From NCBI GenBank assembly GCA_036874045.1, contig CM072335.1, positions 5,972,001 to 6,036,000 of the forward strand: a stretch of 64,000 nt of DNA. The letters are read 5' to 3'. Below the pieces are notes generated by a model. It was not told where the DNA came from and ran no database searches. It worked only from the letters and a program-made list of their open reading frames with translations. The translations under genes and the position numbers were made by a program. The DNA comes from Cymodocea nodosa. Taxonomy: Eukaryota > Streptophyta > Magnoliopsida > Alismatales > Cymodoceaceae. Positions within the stretch are counted from its first letter, which is position 1; each line of letters begins with the position of its first letter. Shown one piece after another: positions 37,690 to 49,099 of this stretch.

Positions 37690-38401
37690 TTTAACTTTGA
37701 AAATAATATTACACAATGACATTATGATGCTAAGAATGTTAGAGAACTATATGCTAAATTTATTGTTATTCAAAATTTACTTATTAATTTTGGTAATAGT
37801 TAATATTTTTAAAAATATATTTTATAAGCCTATTATCCACAATTTAAAAATGTTTCTAGAAATACAATTAAGTAAAATATTATTGATTTTTATAATAAAC
37901 TTAGAATGAAACTAATTAATATAATAGGTTCTATAAATATATCTATAGTATGTACATTTATATTTAAGAGGGTAGAACTAAAATAGGATATATTATTGTT
38001 ATTACATATTTTATTGATGATAATTGAGTTTTATAAAAAAAATAATAGAATTTAGAAGAATAAATCATCTACATAATACTCAAAATATTTTTTCTACTAT
38101 TATAGAAATTTTTGAATTTTATGAAATTAAAGAAAAAGTAGGTAGTATTATATTTGATAATACATCTAACAATACCACAACTATCTTCATGTTTAAAAAA
38201 AGATTAACTCTACCAAACGATTTTACTTTATTTCACTAAAGATGTATATGTCATATAATTAATTTTATAGTTCAAGTAGGTGTTAAGGAAATTAAACCTT
38301 TTGTAGAAAATATTAGAACTTTATTAACTTATATTTTATCTAGTGATAGACATCAACAAGAATTCAATTATGTATGTAATATTTTTGATTTATCACATAA
38401 C

Positions 38402-39280
38402 TGCTAAGTATGAAGATTGCCTTTAGGGTATAGTCTAAGGTTTGTTGAGTTTGACTAAATTCAATAGATAGGTTCATGGAGTTTAGAGAAGCCACATGTG
38501 AAGGCTTGGTTAGTTAGGCAGGAGACCCTAGTTAGTTAGCTTGATGAAGGTTCAATCACTTATGAGAGGACCCAAGTCACATGGGAGAGTGTCCATTGAG
38601 TTTAGCTAAATAGACTAGACAATTTATGGTGTTTAGATGAGCTTGACAAGAGATTTGATAAAACTAAGGTGTTCAAGTGATCGATAACAAATAAAAGGTC
38701 TAGTAATACCAAAAGACTTGTGGTGTTGGTAAAGACAATAAAGTTAGTTTAGTTAAGCTCAATGAAAGCTTACAATACTTAGGAGACAAAGATAATAGAG
38801 AAGTTCATTATGTTTGGCTAAAGTACATGAATAGTCTATGATGTCTAGACAAGTTAACAAAGAAGGTCTATGGTGTTTAGCTAAACACCATAGAGTAAGT
38901 TTGTAATGTTTGCTACAAGGCTAGTGTAGTCATATGAGGTTGTTATCACTGTAGACTTTGTAGAATCAAATACACTTGCCATGTGTAACTAGGAACACTT
39001 GACATGATTTACTATGATTGATGTTTATGATTGGTTAACATTGTGTAATGTGTCATGTAAGTCCTAATGACCTAATATATAAGGCTCTTATGCTATTGTA
39101 ATTGTAACTTACTTGAATCTAATTGCAAGAAACACTACCAACATCTCGTGGACCTAGGCAAGTTGTCAAACCACATAAATCTTATGTTTCTTTGTGCAAT
39201 TATTCTTTCTTTTGTTGCTTTGAATCTTTAATTGGAGTGTTAGATCTTAGGATCCTATTCTACATCCCCCTCTCCTTTCA
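38402..39280 (+). mobile_element. Solo LTR, 879 bp, inserted in the hAT relic
   Basis: It starts TGCTAAG and ends CTTTCA, with flanks ATAAC (38397-38401) and ATAAT (39281-39285), a 5-bp target duplication with one later change. A TATATAA box lies at 39076-39082, followed about 100 bp later by a typical LTR leader (CTCGTGGACCTAGGCAAG). Orientation is from the TATA box. There is no internal retroelement sequence, so it is a solo LTR left by recombination. Superfamily is not certain; the 5-bp duplication fits copia or gypsy. Confidence 0.75.
38867..38894. repeat. Perfect 28-bp palindrome in the solo LTR
   Basis: Two 14-bp arms (first arm TCTATGGTGTTTAG) meet without a loop at 38880/38881. It lies in the U3 part of the solo LTR, about 200 bp upstream of its TATA box. 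Confidence 0.95.
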
Positions 39281-39460
39281 ATAATACATTTACAATGAAT
39301 GTTTTTCATAAGTGGAATTCTTTATATTTAATGTTAAATAATTATTTACTTCATAAAGAAGTTATAAGAATTTATTATAATGATAGAATTGATGATAGTA
39401 CATCATTAGATGAAAATTATTTTATTATAGTTAATTATTTTATAATGTAATTAAATATTT

Positions 39461-41130
39461 ATTAAGAATTATTATTCTACCTTTATTTATGTAATACACT
39501 ATTTATATAATATTGTAAGAGTTTTTAATAATTATCCATTTTTACACCTATAATTTTAAAAATGAAATTTTTTGTTTAAAGTATTGCATCTCCAAGTATG
39601 TACAAAATGAGAGCTGATTTACTATGCGTATCTAACTGATTTGCATACTCTTTGCACGTGAGATGTAAGTGAAAATCAAAATACAATGATGGCTGAAATT
39701 AAATCTCAATCTCAACCATCCATCACCGATGTCTACAGAAAAATATAACATACGGTGTGGACCAGCATTTACACTTTTCCGTATACAAAATATAGTATTC
39801 CCAAGTTTTATTCCTGTGCATATCATTATATATAAGGCCCAATCCAATGTGAGATTCAGGTTGGGCCGCCCATTGTTATTTACGTGCATGCAGCCTTTAT
39901 GGTCGTAACGGTGCAAGAAAACCACGCGCGACAACGGGCCTCGAATTGCAGTGGCTTCTCCAAAATCCACTGGGTCACGGACTCCTTTGATTACCAACCC
40001 GTAATAATCTCTGCAATGACGATGATGAATGCCCGACCAATTAAAGGACTAGAATTGACATGACTACGTGGATTCACGTTGTCCCGTGTGTACGAGTGAA
40101 TTCAAATTCTCATGGTGCCATTGAATTCAATTTTAACGAGTTTTGTTTGAGGTGAAAATTTAAACAAACAATTATCTCTTAATTAACATGACACTTAATT
40201 TTTACGAAGAATATGATGATTTTTTAAAAAATGAAAAATATTTATCTAATACACCAAAATCTACGAGAAGTGCAGTCCACTTCTACGTCTTTTCATCTTC
40301 ACATTATTGTATACCGGAATGGTGAGTAAATTTTTCATCATCATCCTTTTGGTTGAGAGTTTGAATTCTGTAGAAATTAAAGATTGGAAATATGCAGAGA
40401 TTATTTTAACTTTGAAAAAAAATTATATATATATAATCATGCAATTATGATTGTCAAAACAAAACCCATCTTTTGTTCAAAAGTCCACCACGCACAGACG
40501 TTAGTAAAGAAAGCGTCATGTCATTGACTTATGATTCAAAAGTCCGTTTAGATCTTCATCTGTCAACTCCATTATTATACTTGGATTGTTGATCCTTCCT
40601 GAAATAAATAAAGGCACCTTATATATTCACACCCTCCTCCTAAAGGAAATAGAGTCTAGGGCTTCCCATGAATAACATCCTCTATTATGTTATCTACATT
40701 TTGTCAGATTCCGGCAGGTCACATCTCTTTTGAGGAGAAACATAGTCAAAGTTTGGACGAAGATCGATCGAGCTTTAATTTGCCCTTGGGTTAATTACAT
40801 ACCATGTTAGAGTCATGCATCAACCATGCACGGTGGTGGAAGTTTACAGATAAGCTTGAAGCTCTCATTTCTTTACTGCAAGTTGGCTCTCATCACTGTT
40901 GAAACATGGGCATGAACCAGTGCTGCTGTGATTGTGCTCAATATTTTTCTCACCAGCTGGGCTTGTATGTCGGCCTTTTCATCAACATCTTGCCCATGGT
41001 CATTGTTGGAAGTATAGTGCCATCTACGTTTTTTTATTAACAGTCGAAGCTCACATGTGGTCGGGGATCGATGGGAATTTGAAGTTTGATCTCATTCCTC
41101 CTAACTGACGGCCGATTAGAGCCCCTGATT
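39461..41130. other. Spacer without recognised genes
   Basis: A 121-codon minus-strand frame (39632-39997) has no recognisable motif. The stretch 39890-40000 is somewhat GC-richer. From 40650 the composition becomes more gene-like, but no protein family was recognised on either strand. Confidence 0.35.
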
Positions 41131-41300
41131 CAACGGAATGACATCTCAAAATGGTTGGCTCTTGCCAGAATCGTTCACTACTACAATATCTTCCTTTCCA
41201 TAGAGCTAGGTCCCTCAATGGAATGACATCTCAAAATGGTTGGCTCTTGCCAGAATCGTTCACTACTACAATATCCTCCTTTCCATAGCGCTAGGTCCCT
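41131..41300. repeat. 85-bp tandem duplication
   Basis: Two adjacent 85-bp copies, at 41131-41215 and 41216-41300, differ at a few positions (CAACGG/CAATGG, ATCTTCC/ATCCTCC, TAGAGC/TAGCGC). It lies in unidentified sequence. Confidence 0.9.
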
Positions 41301-41577
41301 ATTCTTATACGGTACAAGGCATGAAACACTTCGCAGGCCTTGGCTTCTTTATAGTGGCATAATATATTGCATCCTGAAGATGATGGCTTGATGGAGTAAG
41401 CTAGCTAGCGTATGGCGTACAGTGAAAGCACATGGTCCCAATAAATGACACCATCCGGATTTAATTTAACACTGGGATTTCCTTAATGTCGTCTTCAATA
41501 AGAAGCACTGCTCCTCCTAATCCATGTTGACCACTGCAAAAGATATTATGTTTGCCATGAAAATCTCAGGCAGTATT

Positions 41578-42507
41578 TCATCCGCTAAGCCAACCAACTT
41601 GCCACCAGCTGCTTGCCTCATCTATTAGTATACCCGTATATACTTCATTCCACTCTGTATATCGGATAATAGAAGCTCCAAAGTATTCCAAGCGGTACTG
41701 GTTTCCTTCCTTTCCCGTTATGGAATAGATTGAAATGTTCTGATTCCCTAAGAAGAAAGAAGAGTTATGTGATGGAAATATTCTGGAGAAAACAATATAA
41801 CCGAGCATAAGAATGCTCAGAGAATGCGGTGGGAGAAGATATATGCTTGCAATTTGCAACCCAAAAAGAATGTTCTGGTTGGTATGCGCGGTTCTTTTTG
41901 TTGTTTGTTTACCAATAAAATTGATTCGTAAGAGCATCTCCATGCTTTTCCTTGGTAAAGTTGGAAATTTATTTTACTTCATGAAGGACTACTTTTACAG
42001 GGTACGTCTTCTTGAGCGTTAGGAACAAAAACAAGTAGCACACCTTTGCGAATAAAAATTACAATTCACTAACGTTTCATTTTCTTTCTGGATGAGAATT
42101 TCCGATAAATTTAAGAACACATCTTTGTGATATCTACACTTACGGATAGACAAAAGCTTTTCTGGCCGTCCAGCCAACTTCACGAGTGGAAGGACGATGA
42201 GAAGATAATGTGGCAGCAGGTGGTATACATATATTGCTTTCTCTGATGGCACTGATAACATTCATTGTCGGCCAGTAAACTCTCATCAACCAAGATAAGA
42301 GGAGAAAAATCAAAATCCAAACTTCCTTTTCATGTGCTGCTGCCTTGCAAGAGCTGGTGTGCATGCATTCCCCACCACAATAAGAATACCTAAGATCAGT
42401 GCGCTGAATCTTGGATTATCAACTTTGTTTTGATTCCACACTGTAAAATGGACTACAGACATTAATTTATTGCTTGCTAGCTCTTTGATGACCCAATCCA
42501 AAATCAC
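41578..42507 (-). pseudogene. Unidentified membrane-protein-like gene relic
   Basis: Minus-strand fragments read as hydrophobic, gene-like protein: FSALILGILIVVGNACTPAL at about 42335-42400 and IYLLPPHSLSILMLGYIVFS at about 41785-41850, in separate frames divided by stops. Both look like transmembrane segments. I noted a weak similarity of these two segments to parts of plant HKT-type cation transporters (a GN..xP phrase and a LLP..HS phrase), but the remainder does not support this, so I do not assign a family. It may equally be unrelated non-coding DNA. Confidence 0.25.
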
Positions 42508-44639
42508 CTACACCACAATGGTCCCCTAGAAGCTGGGACTGTCCCAGCTAATTCATGCCAGTATCAATCAAAATCTCATATCTTCTTTTCATGGGTACAT
42601 TTCTGCCCTTTGATCCAGTTAAAATCGATCCAATCCTTTATCCACGCTATCACCTCGATGCCGCTCATCGATCCATCCAAGCACAGCAACGCTCAACAGT
42701 GACGTCATGACTCTAGTCCAGATGGAAAGGATTGAATAATGATGATGATGATAAGCAGAAACAGAATTCTATTGGTAGAAACTGAAAGGGATACGTTGAT
42801 GCGTTGTCGTTTTTCTCTCAAGGACCACATTCTTTTAATTTCTTCCAACACTTCACCTGTTCCCGAAGAACCACCGAAAGGCATATACAGCGGAAGAAAA
42901 GATGGGTTCTCCCAAAATTGTAGTGCTCTCTCACTGCTACACTAGAGTAGATAGGAAAGGATTGGAAAATACGAGGAACCCTTTCGTAACCCCCCATCCA
43001 TGTGAGTAAAAGACGAGGGATTGGAGTTTAAGGGCCGGAGAGGCCTTTGAATTGAATATAGAATGTTATATATATATATATATCTAGATATAGAATAGGG
43101 ACTGAATTGGTGGTTAAAGTCATTGATTGCATGTAAAATAGAATAAGGATTTATCATATGATCTTTATCATCGTCTTGAGAATTTAATTAATTAATAACG
43201 AAATAATTTCAAATAGGTGGGCTCTACGCATTGGATGACCTGTGACGTTCAAACTTTGAAAAATATATATGCTACACTTGCCTATGACGTGAAGGGAAGT
43301 GGTTTGCAAATTAAGATTCTCTTTCCTGATAAACAACACATATTTGATCGATTGATTGATAGATAGATTAATTAATCAATAAATATGTGACATGGAACGT
43401 CAGAAAATGACGTCGTTGATTAGGAAATACCAGTTATTATGCATGAGACCTAGAAAAGAAAAACTTTTTGTAGGGCGATATCGGTTTGTTAATAATACGT
43501 ACATATGATTTCATGATTGCGTAGGACGTATATATAAATTAATTAATTTCAGTTGCGATTTTGCAACGTTGATGCGCCACCTATGTATTTTTTATGTCGG
43601 GGCTTCTCGTGCATGGTAGGTGACTTCAGATTTGAATCTGTACAAAAATATTACTAATGCCAAAAAAAAAAGTTTCAAGAAACAAGATCCGTTTTAGATT
43701 TTAGATTTACGGTATAGAAGATGCTGTAGTTTTGTTTGATGTCCACTCATTTCCTTTCAACATGATGATATTAAAGTAGTAGACGAGTAGATCACTTAAG
43801 ATTTTTTTCTCGTTTGTTCCGTTTCTTGTATGTTGGCTCACTTATTCATTTAGGTTGAAGTATTTCTTTTCCCTATTAACGGTAGCTATAGGAGGTGTTT
43901 TAATTTAAAGGAAAATGAAAACTCTAAATCTATCACTTTAGTGTGAAAGATCAGATTGATCCGTTCTATTATAAGTACTACTTCTGTATTTTATTGAGTA
44001 AAATTTGACAATAAGTCTCAATCAGTAATTTGAAAACTTCCTTTCCTCAATTTTTATTTTGATTCGTAGATGTCAAATGAGTTAGACTCGACACGGTTTG
44101 ATTGGCAAACTTTATGGGTCAATGACAACTTGCTTTGGTAGGTCATGCTAAGTTATTGGGTTGGACAATTATGTCGTGCTGGCATGGCATAGTTGTAGCG
44201 CACGCACCCACATGGCACAAGGTATTGGAGTCGTGGCATGGCCAACGCATGCAGAGCAACGAGTGGAGACATGGTCCTATAAGTTGCGGTTTATGGGTGG
44301 CAAGTAAGTCACCAAGTCAGGCAATTGGGTCATTGGAGATGAAGAATAAGGGGCAGTAAGTTGAGAACACACTACAAATTAAGAGTAGGTGGAGAGCTAC
44401 AGTAGGTGACTTGCAAGGGGTAAATCAAGTGATTAACTCACTAGGGCATAGGCCACATCGTGAGTAGTATGAGGGTAGAGGCACGACATGGGCTACACAG
44501 GCAAACAATGAGAGTGTGCAAGGGCAACTAGGCATTTGTCTTTTTCCAACCTGTAAGTTTGGGTAAGGGAGCATTAGAGCAAGGTGACTTTAGAAGGGGG
44601 AGTGAGTTTGAAGTTAGATGTGCATATTAAGTGTGTGGA
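42508..44639. other. Spacer with simple repeats
   Basis: It contains a perfect 9-bp inverted repeat with a one-base loop (AGCTGGGAC at 42531-42539 and complement at 42541-42549, straddling the left edge), an AT dinucleotide run at 43067-43082, and a GATT/GATA-rich run near 43348-43385. A 74-codon frame at 44135-44359 has no recognisable motif. No gene seen. Confidence 0.4.
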
Positions 44640-45190
44640 GAAAATACTTTAAAAGTAAGTGCAATTGCATAACAAAATCTTTACAGTTCAATCAATTACA
44701 TAACTAAGTGTTCATTAGGAAACTTAAGTATTTGAAGTATTCAAATGGTTAGCGGATCATCTACGGGACTTAAGTTGACATGTGATAAAAGGTTAAACAG
44801 CTATAAGTTTAAGTCTTCAAGGAAGTTGACAAGTTTAGAGAGTTAACTATGAAGAAGTTCATCCAATTTAGCTAAAGACTACGAGGAGTTCATTGAGTTT
44901 GCTAATTACCATGAGGTCTCGGTGGGTTAGTGATTAAGTCTCCGTATGGTTTGGAGAGTTTCCAACTTAAGTTTTTGATAACTCAGACAATTAAGGGTCT
45001 AAGCCTCTATAAGGCCTACAGGGTTCGTCTTTATGTATCTGTGTGCATTTTTCTAGCCATTTGTACTCACTTGTAACTAACCTTATGTTATAAATAGGGT
45101 TGTAACCTCATTATTAAGGTGTATGCTGCCATTGTTCCATTGTATAAGATAAGAAGAAAGAAGAAAATACAACCAACACTTGTGGAAGTA
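44640..45190 (+). mobile_element. Possible LTR fragment
   Basis: Repeated TAGAGAGTTAACTATG, GAGTTCATTGAGTTTGC and similar phrases resemble the style of the solo LTR at 38402-39280. A TATAAATAGGG box near 45092 and a following transcript-leader-like part (GAAGAAAGAAGAAAATAC) support an LTR. Ends were not found. Confidence 0.3.
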
Positions 45191-45706
45191 GGCTTTTTAT
45201 TGATGGCAATATTTTTATGGCTCAAACATAAAGGATTGTTGATGACAATATTTTTATGGTTCGAACATAAAGGATAATCATTGTCAAAATAATCATATTG
45301 AAATATTAATGTTACGAAATATATGTATATGTGTTATAATCGCTCAAAATATAAATCATATTCATGAATACATTATAAAAAATATAAAGTTAAAAAAAAA
45401 TATAGCGATTAGTCATATCTTTTCATGAGTTAATGAGTTCCATTTTCGTGGAGGGCTACATTGGTAGAGTTAGTCTACATTTATAAATAGGAGGGTAATG
45501 TCGAAGTTTCGTTTCCCCCTCCTCAACTACATTGACATCGCTTTGTTTTCTTATGGTTTAACTCTTTTTGAACACAAAACACTATTGACTAATGAAGTTT
45601 ATATTCTTCAAAGAAGGTAAAAATCTACAGAAAGGAGTTCCATAATAAAAGAAAGGGGCATACGAGAATTCTTCTCCTCCTTTCATTTCTATTTTTTGTT
45701 CTCCTC
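45191..45706. other. Spacer with a 39-bp direct repeat and a TATA box
   Basis: A 39-bp direct repeat begins at 45202 and 45241. A TATAAATAGGAGG site lies near 45482. No gene seen; probably more LTR-like debris. Confidence 0.35.
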
Positions 45707-45934
45707 TTGTAAAATATAGGAAAGATGAATGCCATTTGAGTGCTATCTCCTAATATTTTACATATTTCCCATAATACTTCTTTTGTAAAATATAGGGAAG
45801 ATGAGTGCTATTTGAGTACTATCTCCTAATATTTTACGTATTTCTCATAATACTTCCTTTGTAAAATATAAGGAAGATGGGTGTCGTTTGAGTACTATCT
45901 CTTGATATTTTACATATTTGTCATAATTCCTCCT
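45707..45934. repeat. 76-bp repeat, three copies, next to element B
   Basis: Copies start at 45707, 45783 and 45859 with TTGTAAAATATA, each diverged at several positions. Each contains a GTAAAATAT and complementary TATTTTAC pair, so each can fold. Element B's 5' LTR starts 15 bp after the third copy. Confidence 0.9.
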
Positions 45935-45948
45935 TTATAAAACATGGG

Positions 45949-47470
45949 TGTTGAGAATTTTGTTTTGATGATGTATGCTAAATAAGTATAATCATATTCA
46001 CTCAATTATTATTGTTTGTGAAAGTAAATTAAAAACATCAATTAATACAGAAAAGTTTACTGATATAAATGCTTATTTGTAATGGATCTGAAATTATGCT
46101 AAGTTAAATAACTAGTCGTTATGTTATACTAACTTTTCATTTAACTAAACGTTAAGTTAACATGTATTTTTATTGTAAAGCATGATATATTTTAAAGTTA
46201 TATTTTCTGTATTATGAACAGTGCACGTTTAGACAACTCATTGAGTTAGTGAGTTATTTGTATAAAGGTCACGTGAGAACTCGTTTAGTTATAGGCTTAA
46301 AGGTTAAAATGGGTCACATGAGAACTCGTTAAGTTAGTGAGTAAAAGAAGAGTCGAACTCGTTAAGTTAGTATTGTACACGTGGTGAAATTAAGATTTAT
46401 GAATGTTACAGTGTATCATGTGAGTTGCACATGTTTAACTCGTTAAGTTAACATAACTGCATGCGTTGAGTTGCTATATTGAACACTAAGGTAACACGTT
46501 AGGTTAGCGTTATAAACTTAAAGTTATTATTCTTACATGTGATAAACTCTTATTATAAAAGAATTTGTTTATTACTAGTTCGTTGAGTTATTAGTAACAC
46601 AATGAAGTTGGTTCGTTGAGTTAGCGTAACACTACAGACTTAGTTCATTGAGTTAGCTACAATACTTGTTACGTGATTTGGCACATGATGAACTCGTTGA
46701 GTTAGATATGTTAGGTTATAAATCTACTTATATTACTTGGTTAGTTAACATTAACACGACTTGTTATTACACTTGATGAAAAATTTTGAATGAGAAAGTT
46801 TATTTTGTAGGAAATTTTTCAGAAATCTAGGATTGATGAATAAAGTAAATTCAAAAAGAAAACATGGGTCAGAACGTGTGTATTTAGATGAAGGAAAAAT
46901 AAAAGACGTGAAGAGTGAAAAATTGATAGTGATTAAATGTGGAGGATATGCATGAAGTGAATATACAGTATAAAAGGCATAGAATTCTCGTTGATCAATT
47001 ATCCCTACACACCAAACGAAATATCTTTTCAGGGATCAAAACAACTCTTCGGGGAAAAGCTCTCAGGTGGAAGAAAATTCAGTGAAGTAGAAAAAATTAG
47101 ATTTATGTCACTAAAGATCTGAAGTATTAGAAGGAAGCAAATTTGGTGAAGTAGAGAAAGTTAGATATTTGTCACTAAAGAATTGTAGAAGAAAAAGAAA
47201 AATCTCGAACAGAGAGAAATGTTTTAAATTCCACAAATTAGTTTTCTCTGTTTGTAGTTATGAAATTGATTAGATGAAACATGGTATCGTTATATAATTA
47301 CATCTACAATTTCAATGGAGAATTGAATTGTATATTGTAATTGAAACCTTAAATAAAATGATTTGATTAAAATATGTCTCGACTTGTTTTTATTTTTAAA
47401 GTTTCAATTATAATAAAAACTATTGAAAAACACAATTCACCCCCCTCTTGTGTAGCCATTTTATCCTACA
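45949..47470 (+). repeat. 5' LTR of element B
   Basis: It begins TGTTGAGAATTTTGTTTTGA, similar to the start of element A's LTR (TGTTAGGTATTTAATTTTGA), and ends CACCCCCCTCTTGTGTAG followed by TATCCTACA, two bases before the primer site. A TATAAAAG box lies at 46969-46976. Length 1522 bp. The other LTR is not in view, so the start rests on resemblance to element A. Confidence 0.8.
46222..46720. repeat. Array of AACTCGTTGAGTT-type inverted repeats in U3 of element B
   Basis: Around eleven variants of AACTCGTTGAGTTAG (self-complementary AACTC...GAGTT) occur in 500 bp, for example near 46325, 46356, 46438, 46577, 46609, 46640 and 46691. CACGTG boxes lie near 46269 and 46379, with variants CACATG. 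The array lies upstream of the TATA box, where LTR enhancers sit. Confidence 0.75.
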
Positions 47471-47472
47471 AG

Positions 47473-47484
47473 TGGTATCAGAGC
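47473..47484 (+). promoter_or_regulatory. Primer binding site of element B
   Basis: TGGTATCAGAGC follows the LTR end after two bases. This is the standard plant copia primer site complementary to the 3' end of initiator tRNA-Met. Confidence 0.92.
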
Positions 47485-47669
47485 TAGTTAATAATCTTTG
47501 ATATAAAATTGATACCAACTTAATTAATATCATTGTTTATTCTACCTTCTTTGTTTTTAAACAGAAATTAAATATCTGAGTATATGTTTAACTTTCTTGA
47601 TTTTAGGCTCAAGTTGTTTTAAAGTTTTAAATTATTTAAAATAAAATAGGTTAAAAAATCTAAGGTAAG

Positions 47670-49099
47670 ATGGCTATTGGAAATGGTAATTTTTCTTTGT
47701 ATGAAGGCCAAAATCTTAACCATCCTCCTTTATTTGATGGAATACATTTCAAATATTGGAAATATAGGATAATAGTCTTTCTTTAAAGTATAGAACACAA
47801 GTTGTGGTTTATGATCTCTAAACCATATACTCTATTAACTACTCCTTATAATACTTGGACAATCAATGAAAAAGAAAATGAAACTCTGAATGCTAAGGAC
47901 TTAAATATCTTATTTTGTGCATTAAGTTATGAACAGTTCAGTAAAGTGTCAGCATATAAATCTACTTATGAGGTGTGCCATGCATTAGAAGTTTCATATG
48001 AAGGTACTTCTCAAGTTAAAGAGACTAAGATTAACATGTTAATTCACAAGTATGAACTTTTTAAGATGCATGAAGACGAAAGTATTTCTGAGATGTTTTC
48101 TAGATTCCTAGATATAATAAACTCTTTAAAATGCTTAGAAAAGAACTTTGAACAGAAGAATTTGGTGAGAAAAATTCTTAGATCCCTATGTTTCAAGTAG
48201 TCTCAGAAAGTGACATCAATTGAAGAATCATGAGACTTAAATGTTTATACTATAAATGAGCTTATAGGAAATTTAATTGTTTATGAAGTTCAATTAAATG
48301 ATTCACTAAGTCACAACAAATTAAAAATAAAGAAAGAAATAGTCTTCGAAATTAATTCAGATTCTAAAATATCTACTGATTCTGACGAGGATTTGATTTT
48401 GCTAACTAGGAAATTCAAGAAAGCATGGAAAGCTAGGAAATAGCAAAGAAAGAGAAATGACAAACCCTCAACGTCAAAGTCACTTAATGAAAAGAATTCT
48501 TCATCTAGAAAGTATGTATGTTACAATTGCAAGAAACCTGGACATCTTTCTTCAGATTGTCCTATAAGGAAAAATGAAAAGTAGAGTAAGACAAATCATA
48601 AGAAGACGACTCAGAAATCTCAGAAAAATTTTACAAGAAAAAGGCTTTGAATGCCACTTGGGATGATACGTTAGAAGAGTCTGAATCTAAGGAATTATCA
48701 TCAAAATCTTCACATTCAGAAGAAGAACAAGAGTTAGAAGACGTTGCTCATGTGTGCTTCATGGTAGATGAGTCTGAGGTAATATCTGATCCTGAAAGTC
48801 ATTTAGATTTTAACTTTGATGAATTATTATGTGCTTATCATGCATTATTACAAAAACTTAAAGTCTGTAAACTGGAAAATAAGGATATTAGAAACTCTTT
48901 GTCCATTTTGGAAGAAGAAAATTGTTTCCTGTCTACTACTTTAGAGAAGTTTAAATGTGATAATGAAAATCATGCTAGAGATTTGCATAAATTTAGATTT
49001 AATGAATGCATCTTGCATGAACAAATATAGAATATAAATGCTGAAAAATTAAAGATAGAATCTGAGAATGAAAAATTGAGAAACAATATAAATGATCTT
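47670..49099 (+). pseudogene. Gag of element B, first part
   Basis: ATG at 47670. Translation gives PPLFDG and YWKYR early (typical N-terminus of copia gag), an in-frame TAA in 47784-47786, LNAKDLNILFCALSYEQF, HALEVSYEGTSQVKETKINM, and KNLVRKILRSL, then TAG near 48198. A CCHC zinc knuckle (CYNCKKPGHLSSDC) lies at about 48519-48560. After it comes an acidic, coiled-coil-like C-terminal region broken by further stops and interrupted at 49099 by element A. The frame continues at 60973 (ELEIDKLK), which shows clean insertion. Gag normally forms the virus-like particle and the knuckle binds element RNA. Confidence 0.85.
49095..49099. repeat. Target-site duplication ATCTT, left copy
   Basis: Left of element A; the matching copy is at 60968-60972. 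Removal of element A and one copy leaves the gag frame of element B open across the site. Confidence 0.95.

Larger units (their letters stand above)
37690..39460 (+). pseudogene. hAT transposase relic split by a solo LTR
   Basis: Plus-strand blocks: FLEIQLSKILLIFI and preceding NYMLNLLLFKI near 37740-37890; IIEFRRINHLHNTQNI, GSIIFDNTSNNTTTIF and then a CHIINFIVQVGVKEI block at 38030-38300; SSDRHQQEF near 38340; and after the LTR VFHKWNSLYLML at about 39300-39340. This is the usual order in hAT transposases. Multiple stops and frameshifts. If the LTR at 38402-39280 and one target-site copy are disregarded, the frame on both sides matches, so the relic was interrupted there by the LTR insertion. 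Confidence 0.7.

Noticed and set aside
40850..41040. Possible transporter exon (a KLALITVETWA-like phrase on the plus strand)
   Set aside because: A stop follows at once and neighbouring sequence does not continue any transporter family convincingly.
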